A stretch of 64,000 nt of DNA from Congeria kusceri (lineage: Eukaryota; Mollusca; Bivalvia; Myida; Dreissenidae), in NCBI GenBank assembly GCA_027627225.1, contig CM051036.1, forward strand, positions 36,540,426-36,604,425, given 5' to 3'. Both the position numbers and the translations under genes were made by a program. The notes under the pieces were generated by a model, which saw only the letters and a list, made by a program, of their open reading frames with translations, did not search any database and was not told the origin of the DNA. Of the stretch, positions 45,121-56,384 are shown piece after piece (positions within the stretch are counted from its first letter, which is position 1; each line of letters opens with the position of its first letter).

Positions 45121-46100
45121 AGCTCACCTGAGCCCAACGTGCTCATGGTGAGCTTTTAGGATCGCATTTTGTTCGTCGTCCTTGGTGTGTTAACATTTTC
45201 ATTCAAAGAACATCTCCTCCTAAACCACTGGGCAGATTTTTACCAAACTTCACAGGAATGATTCGTGGGTGACCCTCTTTCAAAATTGTTCAAGTCGTTC
45301 CGGTCTGCTGCATATGTAGGTCACCAGAGCTAAAAATATATTTAAAAACTGAAAACTTTAAAAAAAATATCTGAAACCACAAGGCTTGGAGCTTTCATAT
45401 TTGATATTTGACATCCTCTAGTGGCCCTCTACAAAGATCGTTCAAATGATACCCCTGGGATCAAAACTGGCCATGCCCCAGGGGTCACATGGTTTAAAAA
45501 GACTTGTATAGCACAATCTTCTCTGAAACCGCAAGGCCCAGAGCTTTCATATTTGGTATGTAACATTGTAAAGTGGTTGTCTACAAAGATTGTTCAAATG
45601 ATGCCCTTTGGAGTCAAAACTGGCCACACCCTGGAGCTCACATGGTTTATATAGACTTGAATAGCAAAATGAGTTTAAAAATCTCTGAAACTGCAAGGCC
45701 TAGAGGTTTTATATTTGGTATGTAACATTGTATAGTGGTCCTCTACAAAGATTGTTCAAATGATGCCCCTGGAGTAAAAACTGGCCACACCCTGGAGCTC
45801 ACATGGTTTATATAGACTTAAATAGCAAAATTACTTTAACAATCTTCTTCTCTGAAACCGCAAGGCCTAGAGGTTTCATATTTGGTGTGTAACATTGTAT
45901 AGTGGTCCTCTACAAAGATTGTTCAAATCGTGCCCCTGGGGTCAAAACTGGCCACGCCCTTAGGGTCACATTATACCCCTGGGGTAGAAAGTGGCCACAC
46001 CCTGTGGGCCCGTTTATATAGACGATACAAATCTTCTCCTGTGCAAGGCCCAGATCTTTATACTCCGGTAAGTGCTTTAGTGCCATTTGGCCCTCTTGTT
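45121..46100. repeat. element with ~150-167-bp tandem core, AGCTCACCTGAG end
   Basis: Left end AGCTCACCTGAGCCCAACGT; right end CATTTGGCCCTCTTGTT. The core has about five diverged units with CTCTGAAACCGCAAGGCC, TGGTCCTCTACAAAGATTGT and CAAATGATGCCCCTGG, spaced 162, 152 and 167 bp. Same terminal sequences as 28233-28436 and 33029-34159. Confidence 0.75.
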
Positions 46101-46102
46101 AA

Positions 46103-46596
46103 AGGTACTTGTTCACAGATTTTGGCATTTTTTGAAGTATGCCATTAAATGTCTTAACTTGACAGATTTAAGCATCAGAACTAAAAAGCTCAAGTTTAAT
46201 AACTAGAGGATTTAGAAAAAAAAAGAAAAGAAAAAATTGGTCCAACCTGGGTTCGAACCCGGGACCTCCGGATTAAAACGCTATTGCCTTAACCACTAGG
46301 CCATTCTGACTTCTATATGTCATGCTGCATTATTTACTAAATGTAAATGTTCCACGTGTTGTCAAATATTTCAACGAAAACAACAGAAACACTCCCAATT
46401 ATTCCATCATTCAGCATTACAAACGCTTTAAAAAAAAATTCAAATTCAACTAATGATTACTCATAAACGGTTTTTACAGTATATTTCTAGGTCCGTAGCG
46501 TTATTTTGCTCCCTTGTATTCACTGTTCTTTTATTTTTGGAATCGGTGACAAAAAGTTTAAAAATTGTTAATTCATCAATCTGTGAACAGGTCCCT
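46103..46596. mobile_element. TTAA-flanked TIR element carrying a tRNA-like unit
   Basis: 494 bp bounded by TTAA on both sides (46099-46102 and 46597-46600). The left terminus AGGTACTTGTTCACAGAT is matched by ATCTGTGAACAGGTCCCT inverted at the right. TTAA duplication is the hallmark of piggyBac-type transposons, although the terminal bases are not the usual CCC start. The interior contains a tRNA-like sequence at 46238-46310 but no protein. It sits exactly at the CTTGTT end of the 45121-46100 element; the 3' tail of a related element (CTCAGGTGAGCGACCTAGGG) follows at 46619-46650. Confidence 0.7.
46238..46310 (-). tRNA. tRNA-like sequence (probable pseudogene or SINE head)
   Basis: The minus strand reads GTCAGAATGGCCTAGTGGTT at the 5' end and CCGGGTTCGAACCCAGG in the T arm, 73 nt in all. 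The A box TGGCCTAGTGG and B box GGTTCGAACCC fit the Pol III consensus, and a T6 run follows directly, as a terminator would. The D stem (GCCT/AGGC) pairs, but the acceptor stem matches at only about three of seven positions and the anticodon stem does not pair, so it is not a functional tRNA. The head resembles tRNA-Leu/Ser without the long variable arm. Confidence 0.55.
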
Positions 46597-46600
46597 TTAA

Positions 46601-47532
46601 AGCCATTATGATCCCTTTAACTCAGGTGAGCGACCTAGGGCCTCTTGTTAAGTTATACTCCACACAAGAAGTGGGATGTATTTCTGTAATTTTATCCATT
46701 CCAGCTAATGATTATTCATTATTGACATACTATTTCCAATATATTTCTTTATACTAGCAAGATAATTTCATTTTTGGACTTGGTGACAAAATTTTTTATT
46801 TTTTTTTATTTTCCAATCTGAATAGCTCCCTTTTATGCCTCCAAATCCACATTGTACAAAATTTTAATAATTCATTACACCAGTGTTATTCATTGTAATG
46901 TTTAACATGCATCAGATATAGATTTAATGTTTTCTTAATCTAAATAAAAATATTGTCAACCATGTAATCTATTATCAACACAGCGTCTGTTAAGGTATTT
47001 GAATAGTAATAATTAAAACATGTTGAACTTTTCGAATCAAAAATGCCTATTTTGTGTTGTGTCTCATAGCACGTAAGTGTAAATAATTCAACAAGTAATG
47101 TGTACTATGTGCGTACTAAGGCTACAAAGCAACACATCCGGATATTTTCCACTAAATCAAGGTGAATTTTGTGCGAAGGTTATTCATATTATAATCAACA
47201 TACATTTTCTGAAAATGTAAGTTGCGTATAAAAATTTGGTTTACAGTTTGGTTAGCCATGGTATTATTTAGGAAACAAGTGTTACTTCAAAGTCAACCCT
47301 ATGCCGTTCAGACTAAATACTGAAAACTTGCCCATCAAGAATCAAGACCTAAGTAAAATATTCAGTTAAATTCAAATCCTATTAATAATTATTAATTTGT
47401 TATAGTAACTTACACAAATATTTTATTCTTCACAAGGTGTACTGCAGTTTTCTCTTCAAAATAACTGTTAATGTTTTCTTTAATTTTGCGTGGTAGGAAG
47501 ATGCGATGTAATACTGCATCAAATTTTAAACA
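46601..47532. other. intergenic sequence 3' of CEBPG
   Basis: Begins with the 3' tail of an AGCTCACC-type element (to 46650). Otherwise AT-rich with no gene recognised. Confidence 0.4.
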
Positions 47533-47538
47533 TTTATT
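47533..47538 (-). promoter_or_regulatory. candidate CEBPG poly(A) signal
   Basis: AATAAA on the minus strand, 384 bp after the CEBPG stop codon; implies a ~400-nt 3' UTR. Confidence 0.5.
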
Positions 47539-47921
47539 CTCAATAACAATACCAAATACACAACAAAATCTCTGCCCGTGATTATATCAATATAATAGTT
47601 TTCATTATTCTGTAAAAAAATACCAATAATAATGTCGTTACTGTGAAATCTAAGTCAGCTGACTTCGTTAACACAGTGGTATTCACAATGAAATGTCTTA
47701 AAGAACAATGAAAAATGCCAACTTGATTAGCATATAAAGAACGAATAAAATATGGGTCAGGACTTAAATTTAATAGTATTAAGGCCATAGCTGCTAAAAC
47801 ATGCAGTAAAAATGTTCCCATGGTGTATCTGCATCACAATGTACACAAAAAACACAATATGTATAAAGCAATGTCTCAGAATGAAGTCAATGATTGGAAA
47901 TGGCTCGAGGCCCTCCCCGAG

Positions 47922-48329
47922 TCAGTTGCCAGGTTTCAGTGCAGAGTATTGGTGATCTGGTGGAGATGACGAAACCTGGATAGTGACCATAGTGGCGGGT
48001 GTTGCTGCGTGGCTGCCAATCTCGGTAACATTGCCGGCATGGGCCAGGAACAGATCCTTCAGCACACTCAACTCTTTGGACAGGATGGTGACCTTCTGCT
48101 CCAACATTTCGTTCTCTTTTCTCAGTGTGTTAACCTGTTCAACAGTCTCCTTAGCTTTGGCCCGGCTTTTCTCTCGGCTCTTCCGCACTGCAATGTTATT
48201 CCTTTCCCTCCTTGCCACGTACTCCTCACCGTCTTTGCTCACCTTTTGACGTTTTTCCTTTGGAGTAAAGGCATCCGAGTCATCGGAGCTCTCACTGCGG
48301 GGCAAGGATTTCTTCATTGGCATTTTCAT
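47922..48329 (-). CDS. CEBPG: C/EBP gamma-like bZIP transcription factor
   Basis: Uninterrupted 135-aa frame from ATG 48329 to stop 47922. CEBPG is a short C/EBP that lacks a strong activation domain and acts by dimerising with other C/EBPs and ATF4. Here a Ser/Asp-rich N-terminus precedes a basic region with the family signature RERNNIAVRKSREKSRAKAK (41-60). A leucine zipper follows with Leu at 69, 76, 83 and 90; LTKELSVLKDLF-type spacing (SKELSVLKDLF, 84-94) is characteristic of C/EBPs and fits gamma closely. The C-terminal tail is short. An acceptor (TTTCATTTCAG, exon start about 48385) upstream of the ATG suggests a 5' non-coding exon. Its leader has a tiny ATG-initiated frame (MFR-stop). 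The first exon may lie near 48950. It is head to head with the C/EBP gene at 59563. Confidence 0.92.
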   Translation of the reverse strand: MKMPMKKSLPRSESSDDSDAFTPKEKRQKVSKDGEEYVARRERNNIAVRKSREKSRAKAKETVEQVNTLRKENEMLEQKVTILSKELSVLKDLFLAHAGNVTEIGSHAATPATMVTIQVSSSPPDHQYSALKPGN

Positions 48330-51328
48330 GAGATGCAGTTCCTTACAGGCCTAAGAAAAGCTGTGCTATCTGAACATTGAGTTCCTGAAATGAAACAAAC
48401 AGGCATTAAGTAAATGCTTTTAAAAATATGAAGTATAAGATCTTAACACATGTTAATCATATATTCTTTTAGAATGACATTTTTTTCACATTACAACTAC
48501 GACTACACCAGCATTTTTTACCCCAATTGTATTGTTCAATAAAGTCATAACAAATTAAATACTTAATACTTACATTTTATGCAAAGTTTAATGACTTTTA
48601 ACAATGTTGTGTATATGCCAATAATTAAAACTTTCAATAATATTTAACACAGCACAACTGTTAACCAAAATAAAACGCGAAACACAAATGCCATGTCTAG
48701 CAAATACCAATTTGCTGATGCAAGCAGCTCAAAACATTCAACATTGCGCAATACTTGCGAAACCCTGGTTTCCCTTTCATGAATCGTAATGTACAGAACA
48801 ATAATAAAATATTTGTACACATCTGCATACCACAATAATCGTATTTTTACGTAGCGTTTGCATTTAACAAGATAAAATGACAAAATGTCTATTAAATCTT
48901 GATAATTCTTGATTGACAACCGGCACACCAAACAAAGATGGCTGCCGATGTACAGAAAGATTTATTCAAGTTTTTTGTGATTTTCTTCCCTCTATGGCTA
49001 TACAATAACTCAGACTGAGTAAAAACATGTAGCTATAATTAATACACTTTCTATTCGTCACCCAATACAAACATATTCTTACCTTAATTTAATTATAAAA
49101 TCCTAATGACTGAAGATTGGACCAGAAATCTAGACGTAATAATGGCATGGATCCCGTTATGTGAGTATTTATTGTATGTTTGACGCAAATTGTGGGTACC
49201 AAAGACCAAAACGTACCATAGCCAATACGTACCCAAACGGATAGTCAACGAAATAGTCGAAACATCAAAACTCTCCATGTATTCTTGAAAACTTACATAA
49301 TACGTAAACGATATAGAGTGATATATATTAGCATTTATTTAATAACGACTAATTAATAGAGTTATATGACGTTTGTACTTAAATTTACATATAATTATAA
49401 TATAATGTAACACCCTTCATATACGCTTAGTACATTTAATATAAGCCTATTTATTTTTTTGGCAACACTGACAAAAAGAAAAATTAAATACACGAACACG
49501 CGAAGAAATGCCCCTGATGCATTCATTTGTTTCAAAAGAAACTCACAAGTATACAGGAGTTTAACTGTTTTAGTGTCCTACATATATATATAAGTAAGGC
49601 CATTTAAACTGCAACTTTTTGTGGACAATGTTTAAATGAAGTTATAAACATATCTTCAATATATACTCTAGAACTGAGCATAAGTATGAACGTATGTTCT
49701 TATTGTATGTCATGAATAGAATATTATATTAATTCCCACAATTAATCCACTATTTTGTTTAGCCTAGCGACCCGCTCTGTTATTCTAGATAGCGAGTTCA
49801 ATACACGATCATTCTAAAAAAAGCGCGCGTTGAGCAGCTGGTGTATAGCTGTTATAATATACATGCATCAATTAGCGTACAGAGAAACATAAGAGCGAAT
49901 ATTTCAATAAATGGGGAATTTATGTTTATAAACATACTGTGCATGTTATTGAAATTGAATTGCGTTGTGTTCTATAAAGAAACAATAAGAATTGCACATG
50001 TCTATCAACTTCTAGATGTTAATCAATCTATAAAAAGATACATTTCAATAAATAACATGTTGTGAAATAAGTCTCGCCCGGAATACGTCGAAATGATATT
50101 CATGCTACTTTTACTTCATTTGTGTAGCATTAATACATTATTTGCAATGCTATTTATACAAAGAAACCCTTGATTATTCCTTCCGAATATTATTTTTAAT
50201 CGCCATAGTCTACTGTAATATTTGTGTGATAAAAAATGGAAGTCATCATTATTTCAAATAGGCTGAATGTTTTCTAAAGATTGCTTTTCCTGAGGATAAA
50301 CAGTGTAAATGATTAATTGACTTCAAAATGTGTATGTATTATGCATAGATAACTTCCAAGACGAAGATAGGGCATATTACTTAAGAATAACTATACGCGT
50401 CTGACACTAAATACTTTTAAATCATTCCCGCAATTATTTTCGTACATTGTTAATGTGTTATATTTGGCTGACAAATTTATGTAATAATGATGTTAACGTA
50501 AATTATTTAGGTTATTCATGTATCACTGGTGAAAACATGGGGCGGTATGATCGGTTTATTCACGGTACAAATATTAATAATTATTGAATGAATCACAAAT
50601 TAATTTGGGGATCCGAGTTTTCGTATGGTGTCCGAAATAGCTGGAGTCGGAGAAGTCTTCTTATATAGGTTGGGACCGAAAAATCTGGGGTCCGAGAAGC
50701 CATGTAACCGATCATCTTGGCCCTCTTGTATTATGTTTAGGGTAAAAATCATATCTCAATATTAATGTCAACGCCGATAGTCTTTTTTAAAGACATTTCT
50801 TGTTTTTATTTTGGTAAGTAATTAGTTTTGAGGTTGACAAATTGAATATTCAAATTGTTATATTTTTGTTGATAAATTAGATTTCTGGTTTAAAATTATA
50901 TAAAAAATGATCGTTGTATATAGATGGTTGTATGAGCTTTCCTTTCTATACCAATACAAATCATGCACGAACCAGAAGTTGCGTTTTAAATGGCCTTAAG
51001 TATATTAGTTTGAGTCATTTGGTCACAAAATGAACTCTTAATGGGATGTCTTTTTTCTGAATCTACCTATTTTAGACCTTTTTCGTATACACTGCCGCCT
51101 GACATTTATAACATTTGCACGAAATTTTGGCCTTTACGTTCGTAATCATTATTTAAGGAAATAAATTTGTATCAAGTGACTCGATAATGCATACTAATAA
51201 TACCCTTATTTCACCAAAATGGCCGCAATCAAAGCAAAGATTTACATATAAACAGATCAATGTCTCAATAAAACAAATATGAGTTTATTTCGATTCGAAA
51301 CGTATTCATTAAACCGGTACATCTATAT
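48330..51328. other. CEBPG upstream region and intergenic sequence
   Basis: Holds the putative CEBPG leader acceptor (about 48386), the C/EBP palindrome at 48743-48752, and AAGATGGCTGCCGATG at about 48938, a YY1-like context near the probable first exon. Beyond 49300 no gene or exon is recognised. CATCTTGGCCCTCTTGT at 50713-50729 is a stray 3' tail of the AGCTCACC-type repeat. Confidence 0.45.
48743..48752. promoter_or_regulatory. perfect C/EBP consensus site upstream of CEBPG
   Basis: ATTGCGCAAT, 414 bp upstream of the CEBPG start codon. It fits auto- or cross-regulation by C/EBP factors. Confidence 0.5.
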
Positions 51329-51547
51329 GGAAAGATTTAGAGCGAAATAGCAGAGTGCTGCATCCTGCTCCTTTTTGCCCCCCCCCCCCCGCACCCCCCC
51401 CCCCCCCCCCACCCCCCGCAGCCCCTCTGAGCTTGTCAACACAGAAATGTTGAATACCTTTGAAATTCAACACAGTTGTGCAAATATTCAACTTCAAATG
51501 AATTGACTACAGCACCCTATTCATTTGTAGAGCCTAGATCTTTCCCT
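51329..51547. repeat. MITE copy with GGAAAGATTTAG/CTAGATCTTTCC ends
   Basis: Second, shorter copy of the 6015-6317 element: GGAAAGATTTAGAGCGAAAT, TGCATCCTGCTCCTTTTTG, CAGCCCCTCTGAGCTTG and AGCCTAGATCTTTCCCT occur in the same order. Its centre is expanded into a C-rich tract (51377-51418). Confidence 0.75.
51377..51418. repeat. poly-C tract
   Basis: Three C runs of about 12, 18 and 6 bases interrupted by GCA, CA and G. The corresponding G-rich strand has G-quadruplex potential. It explains the poly-glycine frame on the minus strand. Confidence 0.85.
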
Positions 51548-51825
51548 ACATCTAAGAAAATAAATGTGAACAGAATATTATTTTTAAAAGATATAGAAGT
51601 TTAGTATGGGCCGAAATGTAAGAATCTTAGATATACAATTTCATAACGTACGATAAAACTATTAATATAATTATTTACTAAAATGCTTAGGTCTTAATTA
51701 GGGCGCTTTTCGTAGATATTCACACACCCATCAGGGGATTTAGTACTTTTAGTCACTGTGATCATCTATGAGCACCTGATAACAAAACAGTACTACACAA
51801 TACATGTATAACACAATATGCACTT

Positions 51826-51915
51826 AATGCAAGGGAGCTAATTCCAAAATAACAAGTATTGACTAGCAGAATTAACTTTCTTGCAAAATAACACTACTCT
51901 TGTGATGTTCATACA
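51826..51915. repeat. dispersed repeat, inverse copy at 55990-56090
   Basis: Contains GCAAGGGAGCTAATTCCAAA, TTGACTAGCAGAATTAACTT and TTGCAAAATAACACTACTCT. The inverse of each block is found in order at 55990-56090. Confidence 0.7.
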
Positions 51916-52369
51916 CCTATCAATATTTTCACCCTGGGGATGGGGGTGGGGCGGGATGACCCAGCGGATTTTGACTAATTTATTGTTTGTGTGTCTAATT
52001 CCCCACCCTAGAGATATGAGCACATTTGTATCAAAATCCCCACAATGGGAGATGCTTGGTGTATCACATGGCCCGGGTGGGGGCCCAATATCACCGGTAT
52101 CTAAAATCCAACCAAAGTCAATTTCCCGGGACCCGGAATCATTCGGCGAGTCGATTTCCCGCCTGTCGGGAATCGCGTTCAGTCTAAAGTCCCGTATATG
52201 CCTGCCGCTCCCCCACCCCCCTGGGGGAACATATTGAATGGTGCAATACATCTCATTCGCCGTGCCTGGATGTAGACGTGGCTTATCAGGCACCGCTTTT
52301 CAATAAAATATCCATGCACGCTATTAAAGACGACAATATTGGTAGAACTGATGGATGTTCCCCGATCCC

Positions 52370-52930
52370 GCTTTTACCTCTAATTGCGGCCTTGACCTTT
52401 AATCTTTACATGTACCTGATGCATACCCGCGACACGCTGTCTTGCCGAGGCAAACATGTGTTCAAAGTAATTTTAAAATTAATCCAATTATGGCCAATTT
52501 ATAAGCCAATGTTGACCTTTCGTGTGGCATTTACTTTTTACCTACCATCCTGGTCCATGCTCGTGACATGCCGTCGCATTTAGATAAACATTTGTGACAA
52601 GTAATTTAAAAATCTCTTTATCTAAGTTATAGTCCGGACAAGCAAAACGCCAGTTTCGATCGTTCACCTTTAAGTGTGGCCTTGACCATTAATATACGGA
52701 CCTGGTTCATGAGCGCTTCTCGCAATCTCAATGAGGTTAATATTTTTGCCAAGTAGTTTTAAAATCCATGTCAAGTTCAAGCACGAACAAGCTAAATGCC
52801 AATTTTGACCTTTGACCTCTAGGTGTGATCTTGAACTGATTCATAAGCGCTAAACACCATCTCATTGCGGCAAGCCAAGTAATTTTAAAATCCAGCCTTC
52901 TATGGCCAGGTTATTGTCCGAACAGTCCAA
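52370..52930. repeat. diverged tandem units with GGCCTTGACC
   Basis: Three or four units containing (T)G(C/T)GGCCTTGACC(T/A)TTAAT, CATG(C/A)GC-type and AGTAATTTTAAAAT motifs at roughly 130-150-bp spacing. Related in style to 56385-56900 (GTCAAGGTCACACTTAGAGG). Confidence 0.55.
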
Positions 52931-53558
52931 AAAGCCATTTATTGTCTAAGAGCAAATACTCCTTGGTTTCATTGATTTCGAGTTATTAGTTTAATGAGAC
53001 CTCGCGCGGAAACGAAAATATCCTTTTAAAATGTCATATTAATAATAAATACAGGAATGACTAACTGAAAATTCAGACCAGAACGACCTGGCAATATGCG
53101 CATGTCCACCGTACAGGAATGCTGCATGTGAAGTTTCATCGAATTCGAGTCATAAGTCATCAAAACGGAAGGACGGACTGAAGGAGTATGATGGATAAAA
53201 TTGTCGGGAAAATGCCCTTGACACCCGAACAAACTGAATGAGATGGTTCAGATTTAAGACGGACGAACAAAGCGGCGACAATATGCTCTTCGGGTAGCAT
53301 AAAAATCTAAACATAAGTTATACTTATATCAAAATTTCATTGTGAAAAGGAACATTTTAAATCTGAAATATGATCAAATAACTAGCATTTGTTGATTCTT
53401 TACCGAAATAAAATCGTTAAATACAAAATAAGCTTAAAATGAAACAACCACAGACCAAAGACGTGTCATTCATGTACACGTTATATAATAAATTAAAATC
53501 TTTGCACAAACTCAATGTTAGGATTTGAAAGTTTACTTTTTTCCTAAGGATCTTTATG

Positions 53559-53662
53559 GATACCAGCCCCGGCACAGCGTTCACAAAACAGTCTGAGACC
53601 GGGGCTCAAGGATACCAGCCCCGGCACAGCGTTCACAAAACAGTCTGAGACCGGGGCTCAAC
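53559..53662. repeat. perfect 52-bp tandem duplication
   Basis: Two identical copies of a unit beginning GGATACCAGCCCCGGCACAG and ending GAGACCGGGGCTCAA, starting at 53559 and 53611. Each unit carries inverted AGCCCCGG/CCGGGGCT and so can form a hairpin. Confidence 0.9.
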
Positions 53663-53772
53663 AGGAGCGGATCCAGGATTTCGGAATGGGGGGGGGGGGC
53701 GTAAACTTTTGATCGTGCAGTTATAACCCCTTTATGTTGTCTGTGGGTCTGCAGTGATCAGCTATAGATCCG

Positions 53773-53832
53773 TATCATCATCATCATCGTCATCATCATC
53801 ACCACCACCACCATCATCATCATTATCATCAT
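53773..53832. repeat. ATC/ACC trinucleotide microsatellite
   Basis: Runs of ATC, then ACC, then ATC again, with single interruptions. Confidence 0.9.
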
Positions 53833-55093
53833 GAAATACACTTCGTTTCACTGAATACATTAATACTTCACTGTATTACTTCATCTATATGTCATGCACC
53901 TGTTTTGGCAGTTAATTGTCCACTAAATACGTAAATGTCATTAAATAACTCTCACGTTCACAGTCATGCTCACTAATTGTCGTCAAATGTACTATGCACT
54001 GCGTTCTTTTTTCGCAACGAACTAACTGACAGACATACGAACATGTTTTTTACACGGACTATTGTGAAAGATACTCGTATATTGCGTTGTGAACTAACAA
54101 GGTAAGTGATTCCGACTGTGTGTCAATTTCGCTGACATATAGAGTCGGTAAATATGAGATCGCCATATATTGGAGCCAACGTTATGGACACCCATCTACT
54201 TTATTACGTTATATCTTATGAATGCATAAAACAAGATGACATTCGGTGTGTTTGCAAATGGAACATTGAACAAAAAGTTGTTCGATTTAGATTTTTGGGA
54301 ACTATTTATTGAGAAAAAAAGTTTAAACTCAAAAGCAGTCATTATTTTTTCTTGAATTTCGACTTGAAGAGTCTTATTCGAAAAGTACTCAATGTCTTTT
54401 ATACGGTATCCTGTGCCAACGGTGTATTGCATCTGACATCTTCATATATAAAAGAAAACATTATCATCCACAAATAAAGGTATACATACCCATTTTTCTA
54501 TAGTTTATCGTTTCCGAAAACTTTTGCGCCATTACTACGGTGTACGTAAGAAATCGTAGAGGCCGCTGGTGGGTTACGTCGTGTATGTTTTACTGAAGTT
54601 AGTGTGTATCTTTTAAAAAATGACCGAACGAAGCGAGCGAAAAAAAAGCATATTTATCCAGTTTTATATATGCCGTTATATGTAAGGTCCGCGAGCTTTA
54701 GCGGGGGCGCGCGCCGGGAGCGCCCGCTCCGGGATCCGCTAGTGCTCAAAATGGCGTCACAACGAGGGGCCGCTTGTTCGAGCCCCCGCTACTTCCCAAC
54801 CGCTAATTCGTCTTTTGCAGGAAACGTTAAACTGTGGTGCATTCAACTACGTGCTTTACAAAGGGCACTGAACGACCCAGGGGCGCCTCTGAAACGGGAT
54901 GTCTCCTGTATTTGCCTTATCCCCCATAACTCACCTAACATGTCTTCATATACAAGGCACAGTGCTTCTGACACAGAATGAATGCTGTGATGTTAGAGAC
55001 GGGCAAATCTGGAAAGTACATTCAACAAATTATTAAGAACCATTGGCGTGAATTATTCGCAAAACAGATCGTGCTTGATATAATCACCTGTCT
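53833..55093. other. intergenic, with a GC-rich ORF-bearing segment
   Basis: 54690-54800 is a GC-rich island (GCGGGGGCGCGCGCCGGGAG) inside AT-rich DNA. Frames at 54604-54981 and 54978-55193 lie in different phases and match no family I recognise. The second frame runs into the inverted repeat 55094-55870, suggesting a decayed mobile element rather than a host gene. Confidence 0.4.
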
Positions 55094-55870
55094 AGGACCT
55101 CGGAAACACAAAAAATGGACACGAGACGATCTTCGGTCACGGTTGTCGGACGATTTCGGTAACAGTTACGGGACGAACGTGATGTCATATTAAATTTCTC
55201 TCTATTAAATGACAACATAATGCTCCAAATAATGGATGCCTAGATTTAATATTTAGAATAACGAAAACATGTGTTCAAAATATCTACAAACGTTATTAAA
55301 GTCTTAGACAGAATGTATGATATGATGTATGATTATTTTGCCCTTCGGGGGCAAAATAAAAGAAGTCGTCACGTGTCCGTTACATTTAACATGAGATCGT
55401 CATTATAGCCGTAACAGGCGTCGTCTTAAGACCGTGTTATTTTGGCTTCCAAAATATGCTATATAATATTTGAATAAACCAAATAAGAAAGTCGCCAATG
55501 TGCTTAAAATGTGTAATCATACATCTTTCTAGGACTTTAATATAACATTTGTACATATTTTGAACACGCGTTTTTTGTTATTCTTAATATTAAATTTGCG
55601 CATCTATTATTTGGAGCATTTTGTTGTCATTTAATCGAGATAAATATATAATATTTTAATGTACATTAATATTTCAGTACATAGCTCCAACAGTAAAATG
55701 GACAATATGGTTAACAATTTAACATAAGAAACACACATATACCAATTTAAAACCGTTTTTCCGCCACTCACTCATCAATGTGACATTGTGTTCGACCCGT
55801 AACTATTACCAAAATCGTCCGACAACCCGTGACCGAAGATCGTCCCGTGTCCATTTCTCGTGTTACCGAG
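55094..55870. repeat. long inverted repeat (arms ~220-350 bp)
   Basis: The left arm (about 55094-55330) contains CTCGGAAACACAAAAAATGG, GATCTTCGGTCACGG, TTGTCGGACGATTTCGGTAA and TTAAATGACAACATAATGCT. The right arm (about 55520-55870) has the inverse blocks AGCATTTTGTTGTCATTTAA, CGTCCGACAACCCGTGACCG and CCATTTCTCGTGTTACCGAG in mirror order, interrupted by ~130 bp unique to it. Near the centre a short hairpin TTTTGCCC/GGGGCAAAA with a TTCG loop lies at 55334-55354. Confidence 0.75.
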
Positions 55871-55989
55871 AAATTATAATATCTTGCAAACATTTATTAC
55901 TAGCAGAGTTAACTTTGCGAGAACCTACGAGACCAAATGTGCCAATGTCAGAGTCAGGCGAAAAGCTGTTCAAACGCTCCAATAACTTT

Positions 55990-56090
55990 ATAAGGACAGT
56001 GAATATCACTAGAGTATTGTTATTTTGCAAGAAAGGTAAATTCTGCCTAGTCAATCCTTTTGTTATTTTGGATTGAGCTCCCTTGCATTG
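55990..56090. repeat. dispersed repeat, inverse copy of 51826-51915
   Basis: Contains TAGAGTATTGTTATTTTGCA and GTTATTTTGGATTGAGCTCC, the inverse of blocks at 51826-51915. Confidence 0.7.
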
Positions 56091-56384
56091 TCATCATGCG
56101 GCGCGGTCTTCATTGACGATTTGGGGATTTTAATTTGAGGCAGTTTATCTCACTAATATGTGTATTCTTGTGTCAAATGGACAAACTGAAACAATTAAAT
56201 ATAAAAATAAAATGAAATACATTGTCATGTATCACCTATACAAGAATACAGTTAGCCAACGTGCGTAATATGTAAAGCTCGCTTGCGGTCAGCTCGACTT
56301 AGTTGTTCGGTGTATTGTGAGTTTGTGCCTGCGTCCGTCATTAGGCAATTTTAAAATATTTACCATGTGGAGTCGGCGTGTCGC

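Larger units (their letters stand above)
51548..53558. other. intergenic repeats
   Basis: Contains a dispersed repeat at 51826-51915, palindromic GC-rich CCCGGGACCCGG-type sequence near 52128-52175, and diverged ~130-150-bp tandem units at 52370-52930. No gene recognised; overlapping frames at 51838-52293 lack family motifs. Confidence 0.45.

Noticed and set aside
51838..52293. 151-aa minus-strand frame
   Set aside because: Overlaps a dispersed repeat and palindromic GC-rich DNA, with an equally long frame on the other strand and no family motif.
54604..55193. Two adjacent frames of 125 and 71 aa as a split gene
   Set aside because: Different phases, no recognised domain, biased GC-rich start, and the second enters a palindrome. 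More likely mobile-element debris; kept only as a note.
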